Assembly: GCA_913045265.1 (NCBI GenBank)
Contig: CAJWQX010000060.1
Location: forward strand, 1 to 16,243
Reading direction: 5' to 3'
DNA: 16,243 bases
Source: UBA11889 sp002313255
GTDB taxonomy: Bacteria; Pseudomonadota; Gammaproteobacteria; Pseudomonadales; Azotimanducaceae
Shown here: positions 1 through 7,102 of the stretch, piece by piece
How positions within the stretch are numbered: position 1 is the stretch's first letter
How the letters are laid out: each line of letters starts with the position of its first letter
Translations under genes and position numbers: made by a program
Notes under the pieces: model-generated
What the model saw: only the letters and a program-made list of their open reading frames with translations
What the model was told of the DNA's origin: nothing
The model's database searches: none

Positions 1-297
1 TTCGTCCACGATATCGGGTGGTATCTCCCCTCGTTCGAACAGTTCCATCACGCGCGTCGATGGTGTCTCAAACGACGCTCTTGCCCCAACGATGACGGGC
101 GTCGCTAGTTCGAGAATCGCATTGGCAATATCGTTGTATTTTACGAATTGCTGATACGCCGATGTGGTCACGTGGAAGCCGACGGGAACCGGCAGTCCGG
201 CCCGAAGCATTGCTGCCAGAGATCTTCCCTTGCCACCGATGACGTCGAGACCGGTGCTCGAATCGAGTGGCTCAATGTAACGCGAGAACCTATCCAT
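1..297 (-). CDS. Dikinase-type (PPDK/PEP-synthase-like) phosphotransferase, N-terminal part, cut by window edge
   Basis: Reading leftward from an ATG at 297-295, 99 codons stay open to base 1, so only the N-terminus is visible. Residues 20-24 carry the VIGGKG-type signature, followed by a leucine/alanine helix and LPVPVGFHVTT, the standard start of the PEP-synthase/PPDK ATP-grasp domain. This region binds ATP in enzymes that pass a phosphate through a histidine to an organic acceptor. It aligns along its whole length with the start of the gene at 1955-4789 (shared IGGKG, GFHxTT and ILELA segments), so the two are paralogues, both on the minus strand and separated by the transposase-like gene. 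A TATACT sequence at 309-304 lies only six bases before the ATG, so the transcript could be nearly leaderless; an AGG near the start is the only Shine-Dalgarno candidate. The substrate cannot be told from this fragment. Confidence 0.85.
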   Translation of the reverse strand, partial: MDRFSRYIEPLDSSTGLDVIGGKGRSLAAMLRAGLPVPVGFHVTTSAYQQFVKYNDIANAILELATPVIVGARASFETPSTRVMELFERGEIPPDIVDE

Positions 298-545
298 CGG
301 CCTAGTATAAGGATACGGCGGCGGGACTCGCGGGGCGCGTCGTATGCGATATAGAAATGCGCTACGATACGCCAAAGTAAATCACCCAAATATATGTAAT
401 AAATATATTACTTACATACCGTAAGTTACTAATATATAGGTATTTGTATGTTAATTAACGTTCGAATAAAAAGTACGTCTATTAATGGTTATTAAGCGGT
501 GTAGTAGGGCATCTTTACCTGACGGGGTACCGGCGGTACATTCGT
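298..545. other. AT-rich intergenic region with dyads, no gene seen
   Basis: This 248-base gap lies between the starts of two divergent genes. Bases about 375-490 are strikingly AT-rich compared with the GC-richer flanks. The stretch holds a 6-bp inverted repeat at 396-411, a second at 410-426, a larger imperfect palindrome spanning 404-436, and a 10-bp perfect palindrome at 450-459. I see no convincing reading frame. It may hold the control region of both neighbours, or be the scar of an insertion; neither is shown. Confidence 0.6.
404..436. repeat. Imperfect palindrome upstream of transposase-like gene
   Basis: The left arm tatatta-cttac (404-415) pairs with the right arm gtaag-ttac-taatata (421-436), with a 5-base centre (416-420) and four unpaired bases in the right arm. 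The inner arms acttac/gtaagt (410-415 and 421-426) pair perfectly. It overlaps a second small dyad at 396-411 (gtaata / tattac). Such AT-rich dyads can be operators, but AT-rich DNA makes short palindromes by chance. Confidence 0.4.
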
Positions 546-1772
546 TTGTCTAGATCGGAGGCTGTCAAATTTTCTGAGTTTTCGGATCGACTCGCTGCGG
601 GTCTCGGTAAGGTGTCCAAGCGGTTTGTCCGGGATGTTGTGGTCGGCATGCTCCGGTCACGGTCCGTAAAAATATGGGACATCGCGGCGGCATTAGATAG
701 ACCTGTCCGGATACACGCGACGCATAAACGATTGAGTCGCAACCTGGCTCGCCAAGGATTGGCCGACACGGTCTCTCATAATCTGCTGGGTATAACCGCG
801 CGTCGCGTCAAGCAAGAAACGCCGCTTGTGGTACACGTATACCCGTTGCAGAAGAAGTACGCGAGAAAGATGGAATTCCTGGTCGGCGAGGGGACGTTGG
901 CTGAAACGGCATACCCAGCATATAGGGTTTGCGAGGTGGTCGCGTTCGATCCGATCGACGGTGCATTGACGCCGGTGGTGGCCCATCTTTGGTCACGTAA
1001 CGCACCCGACTACGTCGATGATAGTGAGGAGGTCCTGGGCGTCCTGAAACGTGTACACGAAGCAACCGCTGGACGCGGTGTGTTTTTTCTCGATCCGGAC
1101 GTTAGCGCGTTGATGTTAGGAACGAAGTTATTCGTGACTTCGGCATCTTGCGGTGCCTTCAGGTTTGTAGCGACGTTATCCAGCCACGTTGAGTTATTAC
1201 ATGAAGGACACCTAAAGTTCGTCGATGAAATTTCGCATCTCGTCGAGAGGCCATTCGGGGTGACGACGTACAAATGGATAGAAAGCGCAGCGAACGCGGA
1301 GGTCGAGACGGCCGTGGTTTGTTCGTTTGGATCAAATGAGGTCAGGCTTCCCACGACACCAGATAAGCCACTGACGCTTATAGTCGTTGATTGGGACATA
1401 CCGAGTGCTCGCCGAACTGAGAGGGAGCCGGTGGTTTACCTGAGTTCTGAACCATCGGTAAAGGATCGCGAACAGCTCGTGGGGATCGTCGCGACGGAGT
1501 TTCAGGTGGCAGACGTTGTGCGCGCCATAGGTTTGCAGAAAGAGGCATTTAAATTCTCTCGGGTACGCGTCCTAACTTACGATCGGTTACGTGTACTACT
1601 CGGCTTGTTACAAGCGACGATCTATTTTGAGTTGGCAATACTTAAACGGCGCCCAACGGTTAAAGAGTGGACTCGGTCTAGCAACGAACTTTCACCCAGA
1701 ATTGGCGAACATCCGCGATCGTTCTTAGTGCCCGATGAAATGCGTAAGGTTGGCGCCGGTAGTTCGGTTTAG
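546..1772 (+). CDS. Transposase-related protein (DDE/IS4-like fold) with degenerate catalytic site
   Basis: A 408-residue frame starts at TTG (546); no ATG or GTG precedes it in frame before the stop at 483-485. The N-terminus has the helical DNA-binding-like block of this transposase group: KRFVRDVVVGML at 25-36 and IHATHKRLSRNLAR at 56-69. KKYARKMEF (103-111), GRGVFFLD (176-183) and VRVLTYDRLR (340-349) match the conserved core as I remember it. The catalytic acids do not. The segment before KKYARKME usually carries aspartates but here has H97 and P100. The DRGGDR-like motif is reduced to D183 followed by PDVSA. The WRIEE-like segment carrying the catalytic glutamate reads FQVAD (319-323). 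The frame is nevertheless open throughout. I see no terminal inverted repeats or target-site duplication. It is either a decaying transposase still without stops or a domesticated DNA-binding protein. Family assignment is from motif memory, not a search. Confidence 0.7.
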   Translation: MSRSEAVKFSEFSDRLAAGLGKVSKRFVRDVVVGMLRSRSVKIWDIAAALDRPVRIHATHKRLSRNLARQGLADTVSHNLLGITARRVKQETPLVVHVYPLQKKYARKMEFLVGEGTLAETAYPAYRVCEVVAFDPIDGALTPVVAHLWSRNAPDYVDDSEEVLGVLKRVHEATAGRGVFFLDPDVSALMLGTKLFVTSASCGAFRFVATLSSHVELLHEGHLKFVDEISHLVERPFGVTTYKWIESAANAEVETAVVCSFGSNEVRLPTTPDKPLTLIVVDWDIPSARRTEREPVVYLSSEPSVKDREQLVGIVATEFQVADVVRAIGLQKEAFKFSRVRVLTYDRLRVLLGLLQATIYFELAILKRRPTVKEWTRSSNELSPRIGEHPRSFLVPDEMRKVGAGSSV

Positions 1773-1806
1773 GCTTTGTGATCACCAATTTATGCAATCC
1801 AGGCTT

Positions 1807-1827
1807 CGTTAGCAGAACCCGCTAACG
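1807..1827. terminator. Hairpin after the transposase-like gene, possible terminator
   Basis: Perfect 7-bp arms cgttagc (1807-1813) and gctaacg (1821-1827) enclose a 7-base loop, 35 bases past the stop of the transposase-like gene and 128 bases past the convergent phosphotransferase stop. No run of T follows on either strand, so it is not a canonical intrinsic terminator. Its position between convergent genes is what suggests the role. Confidence 0.3.
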
Positions 1828-1954
1828 GTATTCCCGCCAACATGTTGCCCGCGTCAAAGGAAGCGTTGTCCGCAATTCGGGAGTTCTTTGGCAGGCGTAT
1901 CGGCGAACTACGCGTTTAACAACCTGAGATTCGGTGATCCCTCGTCACTTCTAA

Positions 1955-4789
1955 TTACGACGAATGCGTGTCGGCGTCGTCGTGAATTATGACGGTTCCG
2001 GCATCGCCATCGATACTTATCGTTTGGCCGTGTTGAATTCTCTTGGTGCCGTTACCGACGCCCAGCACGGCAGGAATGCCGTACTCGCGGGCAACGATGG
2101 ATCCGTGGGCGAGGATACTGCCCATGTCGGTAACGAGACCTGCCGCGTGTGCAAACAGTTGTGTCCACGCGGGCGTCGTTAATGGACTAACCAATATAGA
2201 ACCCGGCTCCATCTTGTCGAACTCGCTCGCGCCAGTGACGATGCTCGCTTTCGCTGTGACCTGTCCCGAACTCACCGGAAATCCGCGCATCGTGTTGCTG
2301 GAATCGTCGTTCTTGATTTGCGTTTCTTTAAACGCAATGCCTTTGATCTGGCTCGCTTCGGCGGGTAGGGTACCGGGTGGATGGTGCTGTTTACGGGCTT
2401 CTCTAAGCTGCCTGCGTTCTGCGGCTAGGACTGCTAGTTCGGGCAATCCCTCGTTGCTGCGACGCGCCTCGATTCCGCGATTCAATTCATCGGTGACGAG
2501 AAAATAGACGTCGTCGAATCGATCTAAAGATCCCGCGTCCGCCAAACGGCGCCCGAGTTCGTGCGCCATGGGCCGCAACACCGACCAGGTGTATCCAAAC
2601 ATGAATGCAACTTCTTCCCGGATGTAGTTGTATTTGCGGGCGAGCCACAGCCGGTAACGAAATTGCCAATACTCAAGGCCTTCCAGTATTGACGAGATTT
2701 CGTCGTACTTGTCTGCTCGGACTGCGGATGCGCGTATATCCTGGTTTTTGGGGTCGTAGTCCTTGTCCTGGACCATGGCCTTCAAGCTGGCAAAGAGAGC
2801 GGCAGGATCTTCCACTTGCGTCGGCTCGATGAAATCCATGCTATAGCCTTGGTGGCCGTAGGTGGCTAGATAGTTTTCAATCGCATCCAACGCCTCGCGG
2901 CTGTCGTTGCGCCCATGAAGGGCTTCCATAAGGAATTTAGATGGGGTGACGATGACGAGCTTGGCAAGCTCGTCGTTGCTGCGCACCGACTTCGCTATTT
3001 CGAAGAGATCCGCGTTTGCTTGCATGGATTTCGATTCGATTCCCGAAAGAAATTGGCCACTAATAAACTGGTGATCGGGGAGTGTCTCGCGGAGGAAGCA
3101 CTGCAGATGGTCGTCGGTCGATTTAGCGACGCCAAAGGTATGACTTGAATTACTCGACCAGTAGTATCCCTCTTCGATTCCCATCTCACGGATGCCCTCT
3201 AAGAGCTTCTCATCGGTCGCGGTTGCCGGATCCAGTTTGCTCCATTTTTCGCCGATACCGACCAATCGAGGACGGGTTACTTCGTGCCATTCGCCCAGTT
3301 GTCGGTCGTTAACGGCCGTTTTGTGGAACGCGACGTAGGTTGGATTGTCACTCTCAGGCATGGTCACGCGATGGGCGAGATCTTCCGCTTGCTGATCTGT
3401 CGCCCAAGTTTCGAATGCCGTCCGGTCTTCTTCGGGCAATTCGGAGACAAACAAAGCCAGGTCGTTTTTCTCTAATTTCGCGACGTTTTCTTCTTGCGTC
3501 AGGCGCTTTCGTATCGCTTCCATCGCTTTTTGTTCCGCCGCCTCGATTTCTTCTTCGCTAGGGGGCTTGGTTTTTTCTAGGGCTTTGCCCGACTCGTGGA
3601 GTTGGGGGAAGTCGAACCGCATGTACGCGTAGCCATTGACCGTCACAAACATTGGGCCGCCACCGACCATGAGACTTTTTCCTTTCCGGGTCGATTCAAG
3701 CCCCTCTGTGAGGTAGAGCTCCTCGAACAGCGGACAAATCGGACCCGGCATGTTCTCGACAATTTGTCGTCGACTGACGTATTTGGCGGGTGGTGTCGGG
3801 GACCACTCGACCTCTATGGGTTGGACAGGAAGATTCGTGATAGGCCGAGATTGCAGTAACTTGAGATCGCCGTCGATAAATGCCCATTCGATGTCTTGAG
3901 GCAACCCGTTGTAGAGGGATTCGATGTCGAGAGCGGCTTCCGTAAGTTCACTAAGCATCGCGTCGGACAGCGAGGATCGAGACCGCTCACCGTCCGCAAC
4001 ATCTTCGAAGCGGGTGCCTTGATCGCCGTCCGAAACGATTTTCTGGGCCTTCGGACCGATCACAGTTTCTTTGATGGAACGGGTTTCGCGGTCAACCACG
4101 TAGGTATCCGGAGTAACTTGGCCGCTGACGACGGCCTCGCCAAGACCAAAACTCGCGTTAACGATCATCTCCGATCGTTCGCCCGTTGCGGGATTCGCCG
4201 TGAACAAAATACCGGATACATCGGAAGGCACCATGATTTGGACGACGACGGCCATTGCTACAGAGTCCTGTTTAATGCCGTTTTGGTGCCGGTAGCTGAT
4301 GGCCTGTGCCGTCCACAAAGACGCCCAGCAATTGCGAACCGCCTCAACCAAAGCATCGTTGCCGGATACATTCAAATAGGTTTCTTGTTGTCCGGCGAAA
4401 GACAACTCAGGTAGGTCTTCAGCGTTTGCCGACGATCGGATAGCGACCGACGGGTTTTTGCCGTCGAGCATGGTATAGGCGGCCGTAATCTCGGTGACGA
4501 TTTTGTCCGATATATGCGCTTGATCGAATAAGGCGTGGATATTCTTGGAGGCTTGGTCAAACGAGAGCCTAATGCCACTGATTTCAGGGTTCGCTAACTC
4601 GAGAATTTTCGATTGCAGTTTGTTTTCGTCAATAAAGCTTTTATAAGCCGCGGTCGTCAGGTGAAAGCCAGTTGGGACGGAAAAACCCGCGATCGCCATC
4701 CGCGCGAGTGATTTTCCCTTGCCGCCGATCAGGTCAAGTGAATCGTTGTCGGTGTTTAAAGGCAATACATATGAGCCGGAACTGTTCAT
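1955..4789 (-). CDS. Dikinase-type phosphotransferase (PEP-synthase/rifampicin-phosphotransferase-like), substrate unknown
   Basis: About 944 residues from the ATG at 4789; a TTG one codon upstream is also possible, but AAGG at 4800-4797 sits seven bases before the ATG. The N-terminal ATP-grasp domain (about 1-320) shows IGGKGKSLA near 21, AIRSSANAEDLPELSFAG, LFTANPATG and DIEWAFIDGDLKLLQSRP. A long middle domain starting with ENMPGPICPLFEEL is the likely acceptor-binding part. The C-terminus is the swivelling phosphohistidine domain, with MGSILAHGSIVAREYGIP and the predicted phosphorylated His at about 895. No PEP/pyruvate-binding barrel follows, so this is not a true PEP synthase. The order ATP-grasp, middle domain, His domain is that of rifampicin phosphotransferase, which is usually some 80 residues shorter. 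ATP is presumably split to AMP and phosphate while a small molecule is phosphorylated; which molecule is unknown. It is the last gene of the leftward group, 228 bases after the DUF4019 gene. Confidence 0.88.
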   Translation of the reverse strand: MNSSGSYVLPLNTDNDSLDLIGGKGKSLARMAIAGFSVPTGFHLTTAAYKSFIDENKLQSKILELANPEISGIRLSFDQASKNIHALFDQAHISDKIVTEITAAYTMLDGKNPSVAIRSSANAEDLPELSFAGQQETYLNVSGNDALVEAVRNCWASLWTAQAISYRHQNGIKQDSVAMAVVVQIMVPSDVSGILFTANPATGERSEMIVNASFGLGEAVVSGQVTPDTYVVDRETRSIKETVIGPKAQKIVSDGDQGTRFEDVADGERSRSSLSDAMLSELTEAALDIESLYNGLPQDIEWAFIDGDLKLLQSRPITNLPVQPIEVEWSPTPPAKYVSRRQIVENMPGPICPLFEELYLTEGLESTRKGKSLMVGGGPMFVTVNGYAYMRFDFPQLHESGKALEKTKPPSEEEIEAAEQKAMEAIRKRLTQEENVAKLEKNDLALFVSELPEEDRTAFETWATDQQAEDLAHRVTMPESDNPTYVAFHKTAVNDRQLGEWHEVTRPRLVGIGEKWSKLDPATATDEKLLEGIREMGIEEGYYWSSNSSHTFGVAKSTDDHLQCFLRETLPDHQFISGQFLSGIESKSMQANADLFEIAKSVRSNDELAKLVIVTPSKFLMEALHGRNDSREALDAIENYLATYGHQGYSMDFIEPTQVEDPAALFASLKAMVQDKDYDPKNQDIRASAVRADKYDEISSILEGLEYWQFRYRLWLARKYNYIREEVAFMFGYTWSVLRPMAHELGRRLADAGSLDRFDDVYFLVTDELNRGIEARRSNEGLPELAVLAAERRQLREARKQHHPPGTLPAEASQIKGIAFKETQIKNDDSSNTMRGFPVSSGQVTAKASIVTGASEFDKMEPGSILVSPLTTPAWTQLFAHAAGLVTDMGSILAHGSIVAREYGIPAVLGVGNGTKRIQHGQTISIDGDAGTVIIHDDADTHSS

Positions 4790-5017
4790 CAAATGGCCTT
4801 GATTGTCTTGGGTATAGCTACGATGCGGGCGTTCGCACAGTATCGCGACGCCGCCGTAACCTAACAGAGCGCGTCAGGTCGGTCATCCAATTCAGACCTT
4901 GTTTGGACATAGAGGTGGTCGGAAATACCCCATTTTGGCGATCAACGCTAAGGCAGCGATCTGTGTCGAGCAGGTTGTTCAGTCATTTCATGATGCTATT
5001 AAGGACGAGGGAGCTGT
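4790..5017. other. Intergenic spacer before the phosphotransferase gene
   Basis: The 228 bases between the DUF4019 stop and the phosphotransferase start are long for this compact gene group, so the phosphotransferase may have its own promoter. I could not fix one: a TATACC-like hexamer lies near 4814-4809 on the minus strand without a good upstream hexamer. No hairpin with a T-run and no credible reading frame were seen. Confidence 0.4.
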
Positions 5018-5440
5018 TTAACGAATGAAGTAACCCGCTACGCGCCAAACGCCGTTATCGTTCTTTTTCGCCGTGACCGTTTCGATGATGTTGTCGTGTT
5101 CTTGAAACATGGAGGCAAACCCGAAAACCACGTAATCGCCTGGCGGCGCTCCTGGAAGGTCTTTGGCAAATTTCGCTCCCAATAATTTGCGTGATTGAAC
5201 CGCCCCAAGCGGTGATCGGGACCCGCGGAGAGATTGATTCCAGTTTTCATCGGTAATCGCATTTCGCAAGACCGGCGAGGCGTTCTCTAAACTTTCGCTA
5301 AACTGACCCCCGTCGATTAACTGAAGCCATGTATCGACACTGTCTCTCGCAGCAGCGACCGCCTCACTTTCGTCAGTGTGAACAGAGCTAGATGTTAGAA
5401 GGACGAGCCAGAGAGCGCATTTGGTGGCTTGTCCGGACAC
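5018..5440 (-). CDS. DUF4019 family protein, probably exported
   Basis: Reading from the GTG at 5440-5438, the product is 140 residues. It begins with a short basic/polar stretch and a hydrophobic core (CALWLVLLTSSS, about 8-19), like a secretion signal, so the mature protein is probably periplasmic or surface-bound. The rest matches the DUF4019 pattern as I know it: a helix ending in WLQLIDGGQFSES, then SPLGAVQSRKLLGAKFAKDL, PGAPPGDYVVFGF and a final GVWRVAGYFI strand, all in a small cystatin/NTF2-like fold. The family has no established function. The longer frame to 5509 would lie inside the upstream cupin gene. The start at 5440 instead gives a TAGTG junction in which the cupin stop and this start share one base, so the two are likely translationally coupled. 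Confidence 0.8.
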   Translation of the reverse strand: MSGQATKCALWLVLLTSSSVHTDESEAVAAARDSVDTWLQLIDGGQFSESLENASPVLRNAITDENWNQSLRGSRSPLGAVQSRKLLGAKFAKDLPGAPPGDYVVFGFASMFQEHDNIIETVTAKKNDNGVWRVAGYFIR

Positions 5441-6087
5441 TAGCTTGCGCCATTGTCGTACTCCGCTTGACGCAATGCGGTATCGCCAATCCTTTCGGGC
5501 ACCTGCCATTCATCAACGTGTTCGTTGGCTTGGTCGATGATGTGTTGAATCGAATCGAGCGAGTGCTCGTCAAGTTTCATTCCCGGCGCTTCGTCTTCAC
5601 CGCCTCCCGCTCGAAACTCAAGCAGTTCGACGCCTGCGGGACCTGCCGTGTACTTGTATGGCATTCCATTAGGAACAAAGAAACCTGAACCCGGTCCCAA
5701 ACGCCGTCTACCGAGGATCACCTCGCCCGCCACGACATAGTAGAGACAGTCCCCGTACTTAGGGTGACTGTGACGAAACAAAGGGAAGTTAGGCCCAAAC
5801 CAGACGTGGACTAAATTCATGCCTCCCTCGGTTCGTTGTGCGAAGAGCGGGGTTGTACTAGTGCCCGGGGTCGCCGCTTTAATCATCTCGCCAATTTTTT
5901 TCCGGACTGGTTCCTCACCAAATTCTTCTGCCAGAGCGCCATACTCAAAACCATCCGCGGCCTGGTCCTCGTTAACAGCCTCAGAAGGGTAAGGGGCGTT
6001 GATCGGCGGATTCTCAAAGATTTCGAAGGGGCCACGAGCCGAGACGTAACCCTTCGGGTCGTCGGTCACCTCTGCGTTCTCTGCCAT
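5440..6087 (-). CDS. Cupin-fold protein with incomplete metal site
   Basis: The start ATG at 6087 is chosen because GGAG lies six bases upstream (6097-6094); a longer frame to 6132 has no such site. The 215-residue product has a poorly conserved acidic N-terminal third and a single cupin barrel from about residue 90. Cupin motif 1 shows HSH at 106-108. The usual glutamate position falls at Asp113/Cys114. Motif 2 (GSGFFVPNG) is followed by Tyr144 where the metal-binding histidine normally sits. At most two or three standard ligands remain, so it may bind metal atypically or serve as a small-molecule sensor or binding protein. A PEPxP-poor, charged C-terminal tail follows. It sits between the rhodanese (97 bases upstream) and the overlapping DUF4019 gene, presumably in one transcript. 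The substrate is not predictable from sequence. Confidence 0.8.
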   Translation of the reverse strand: MAENAEVTDDPKGYVSARGPFEIFENPPINAPYPSEAVNEDQAADGFEYGALAEEFGEEPVRKKIGEMIKAATPGTSTTPLFAQRTEGGMNLVHVWFGPNFPLFRHSHPKYGDCLYYVVAGEVILGRRRLGPGSGFFVPNGMPYKYTAGPAGVELLEFRAGGGEDEAPGMKLDEHSLDSIQHIIDQANEHVDEWQVPERIGDTALRQAEYDNGAS

Positions 6088-6093
6088 GTTCTT

Positions 6094-6097
6094 CTCC
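6094..6097 (-). promoter_or_regulatory. Ribosome binding site deciding the cupin start
   Basis: GGAG on the minus strand, six bases before the ATG at 6087. It favours this start over the upstream in-frame codon at 6132. Confidence 0.6.
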
Positions 6098-6144
6098 AGT
6101 GATCGGACCCGCTGAGAATACGTTAGCCGCACAGAAATAACATT

Positions 6145-6160
6145 GCAGCCATTTTGCTGC
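6145..6160. repeat. Small hairpin between rhodanese and cupin genes
   Basis: Inverted repeat gcagc / gctgc with a six-base loop, 25 bases past the rhodanese stop on the minus strand. The stem is only five base pairs and no T-run follows. It could slow transcription or mark an mRNA processing point; it may equally be chance. Confidence 0.2.
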
Positions 6161-6184
6161 GGGATCTCAACCGCTCGACCTGGA

Positions 6185-7051
6185 TCAAGGACCTATTTCG
6201 AGGGGCAAAGACGCATCCTTTACCCATTCCGACATCGACCCGTCATAAACAGCAACCTGTTCTTGTCCCACGAGCAGGCAAGCGAAGGCATCGATGGTCG
6301 CTGCGATCCCGCCGCCGCAATAGCTGATGACTTTAGGTGCTTGCAGTAGTCCTTTATTGGCTAGAACGTTTACGAGTTCTTCACTTCGTCGAAAGTGACC
6401 GTCGAGAAGTAGATCGTCGTAGAAGACGTTAATACTTCCCGCAATATGTCCGGGTCGACCGTATGAGATCGCTGATTCTCCAGAATGCATGGAGGGGGCT
6501 AGTGCATTGACCGTACAAACAGCGTCATCACCGATGGCATCGAAGACCGTGTCTTTATCCGCGAACCGATCGACGTTGACGTCAACGGTGAATGATCCTT
6601 CCGGATACGCCGTCGTTTGGTCCGATACGTCGAGATCACTGGCGACCCAGGCACCGAAACCTCCATTAAGAACACGAACGTTGGGATGCCCACAGTAGTG
6701 CAACAGCCACCATGCCCTCGTCGCCCACATCATGTTATCAGTGCTGTAGATCACGACTTCGCTTTCGTGTTCGATACCGAGATTTTGAAACAGCGATTCC
6801 AGTTGACCGGGGGTTGGTAGGCTAAATCCGAGACCCGTAGTTGTGTCAGAAGCCGCGTTAATGAGGTCAAAAAACATGGCACCCGGCACATGGCCTGCCC
6901 GAAATGTCTGCTCGCCGCTCTCTGCGCGGTATGGACCTTTTTCCGACAGTCTTAAGTACACGGTCGAGTCGTATACGCGGAGATCGGGATCGTCAATTCG
7001 AGCGTTAAGCTCAGCCGCTGAAATTAAATACTCGGGGTGCTGGTAAGGCAT
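6185..7051 (-). CDS. Two-domain rhodanese, thiosulfate/3-mercaptopyruvate sulfurtransferase family
   Basis: 288 residues, a normal size for tandem rhodaneses. The N-terminal domain (about 1-140) is the usual non-catalytic one, with RVYDSTVYL, RAGHVPGAMFFDL and VVIYSTDNMMWATRAWWLL. The C-terminal domain carries the active-site loop CGGGIAAT with the predicted sulfur-accepting Cys245, following RPGHIAGSINVFYDDLL and VISYCGG. The loop differs from the CGSGVTA typical of 3-mercaptopyruvate sulfurtransferases, so donor preference is uncertain. The enzyme transfers sulfane sulfur to cyanide, thiols or a protein acceptor. The ATG at 7051 has GGGAG eight bases upstream. The gene follows the monooxygenase by 51 bases and is probably cotranscribed, which hints that a sulfur-containing or cyanide-releasing compound, or simply redox repair, is involved; this last point is inference. 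Confidence 0.88.
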   Translation of the reverse strand: MPYQHPEYLISAAELNARIDDPDLRVYDSTVYLRLSEKGPYRAESGEQTFRAGHVPGAMFFDLINAASDTTTGLGFSLPTPGQLESLFQNLGIEHESEVVIYSTDNMMWATRAWWLLHYCGHPNVRVLNGGFGAWVASDLDVSDQTTAYPEGSFTVDVNVDRFADKDTVFDAIGDDAVCTVNALAPSMHSGESAISYGRPGHIAGSINVFYDDLLLDGHFRRSEELVNVLANKGLLQAPKVISYCGGGIAATIDAFACLLVGQEQVAVYDGSMSEWVKDASLPLEIGP

Positions 7052-7102
7052 GGAGGAGACTCCCTCGGTTTATCTAATAAGTAGTTGTCGATGCATCCTC
7101 TC

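Noticed and set aside
370..1954. A complete insertion sequence with terminal inverted repeats around the transposase-like gene
   Set aside because: I compared the two flanks in inverted orientation and found only short weak matches, and no target-site duplication.
4672..5028. Plus-strand 118-codon frame over the phosphotransferase start and the following spacer
   Set aside because: It overlaps the strongly supported ATP-grasp N-terminus antisense, has an Arg/Ser/Cys-rich composition typical of shadow frames, and no ribosome binding site.
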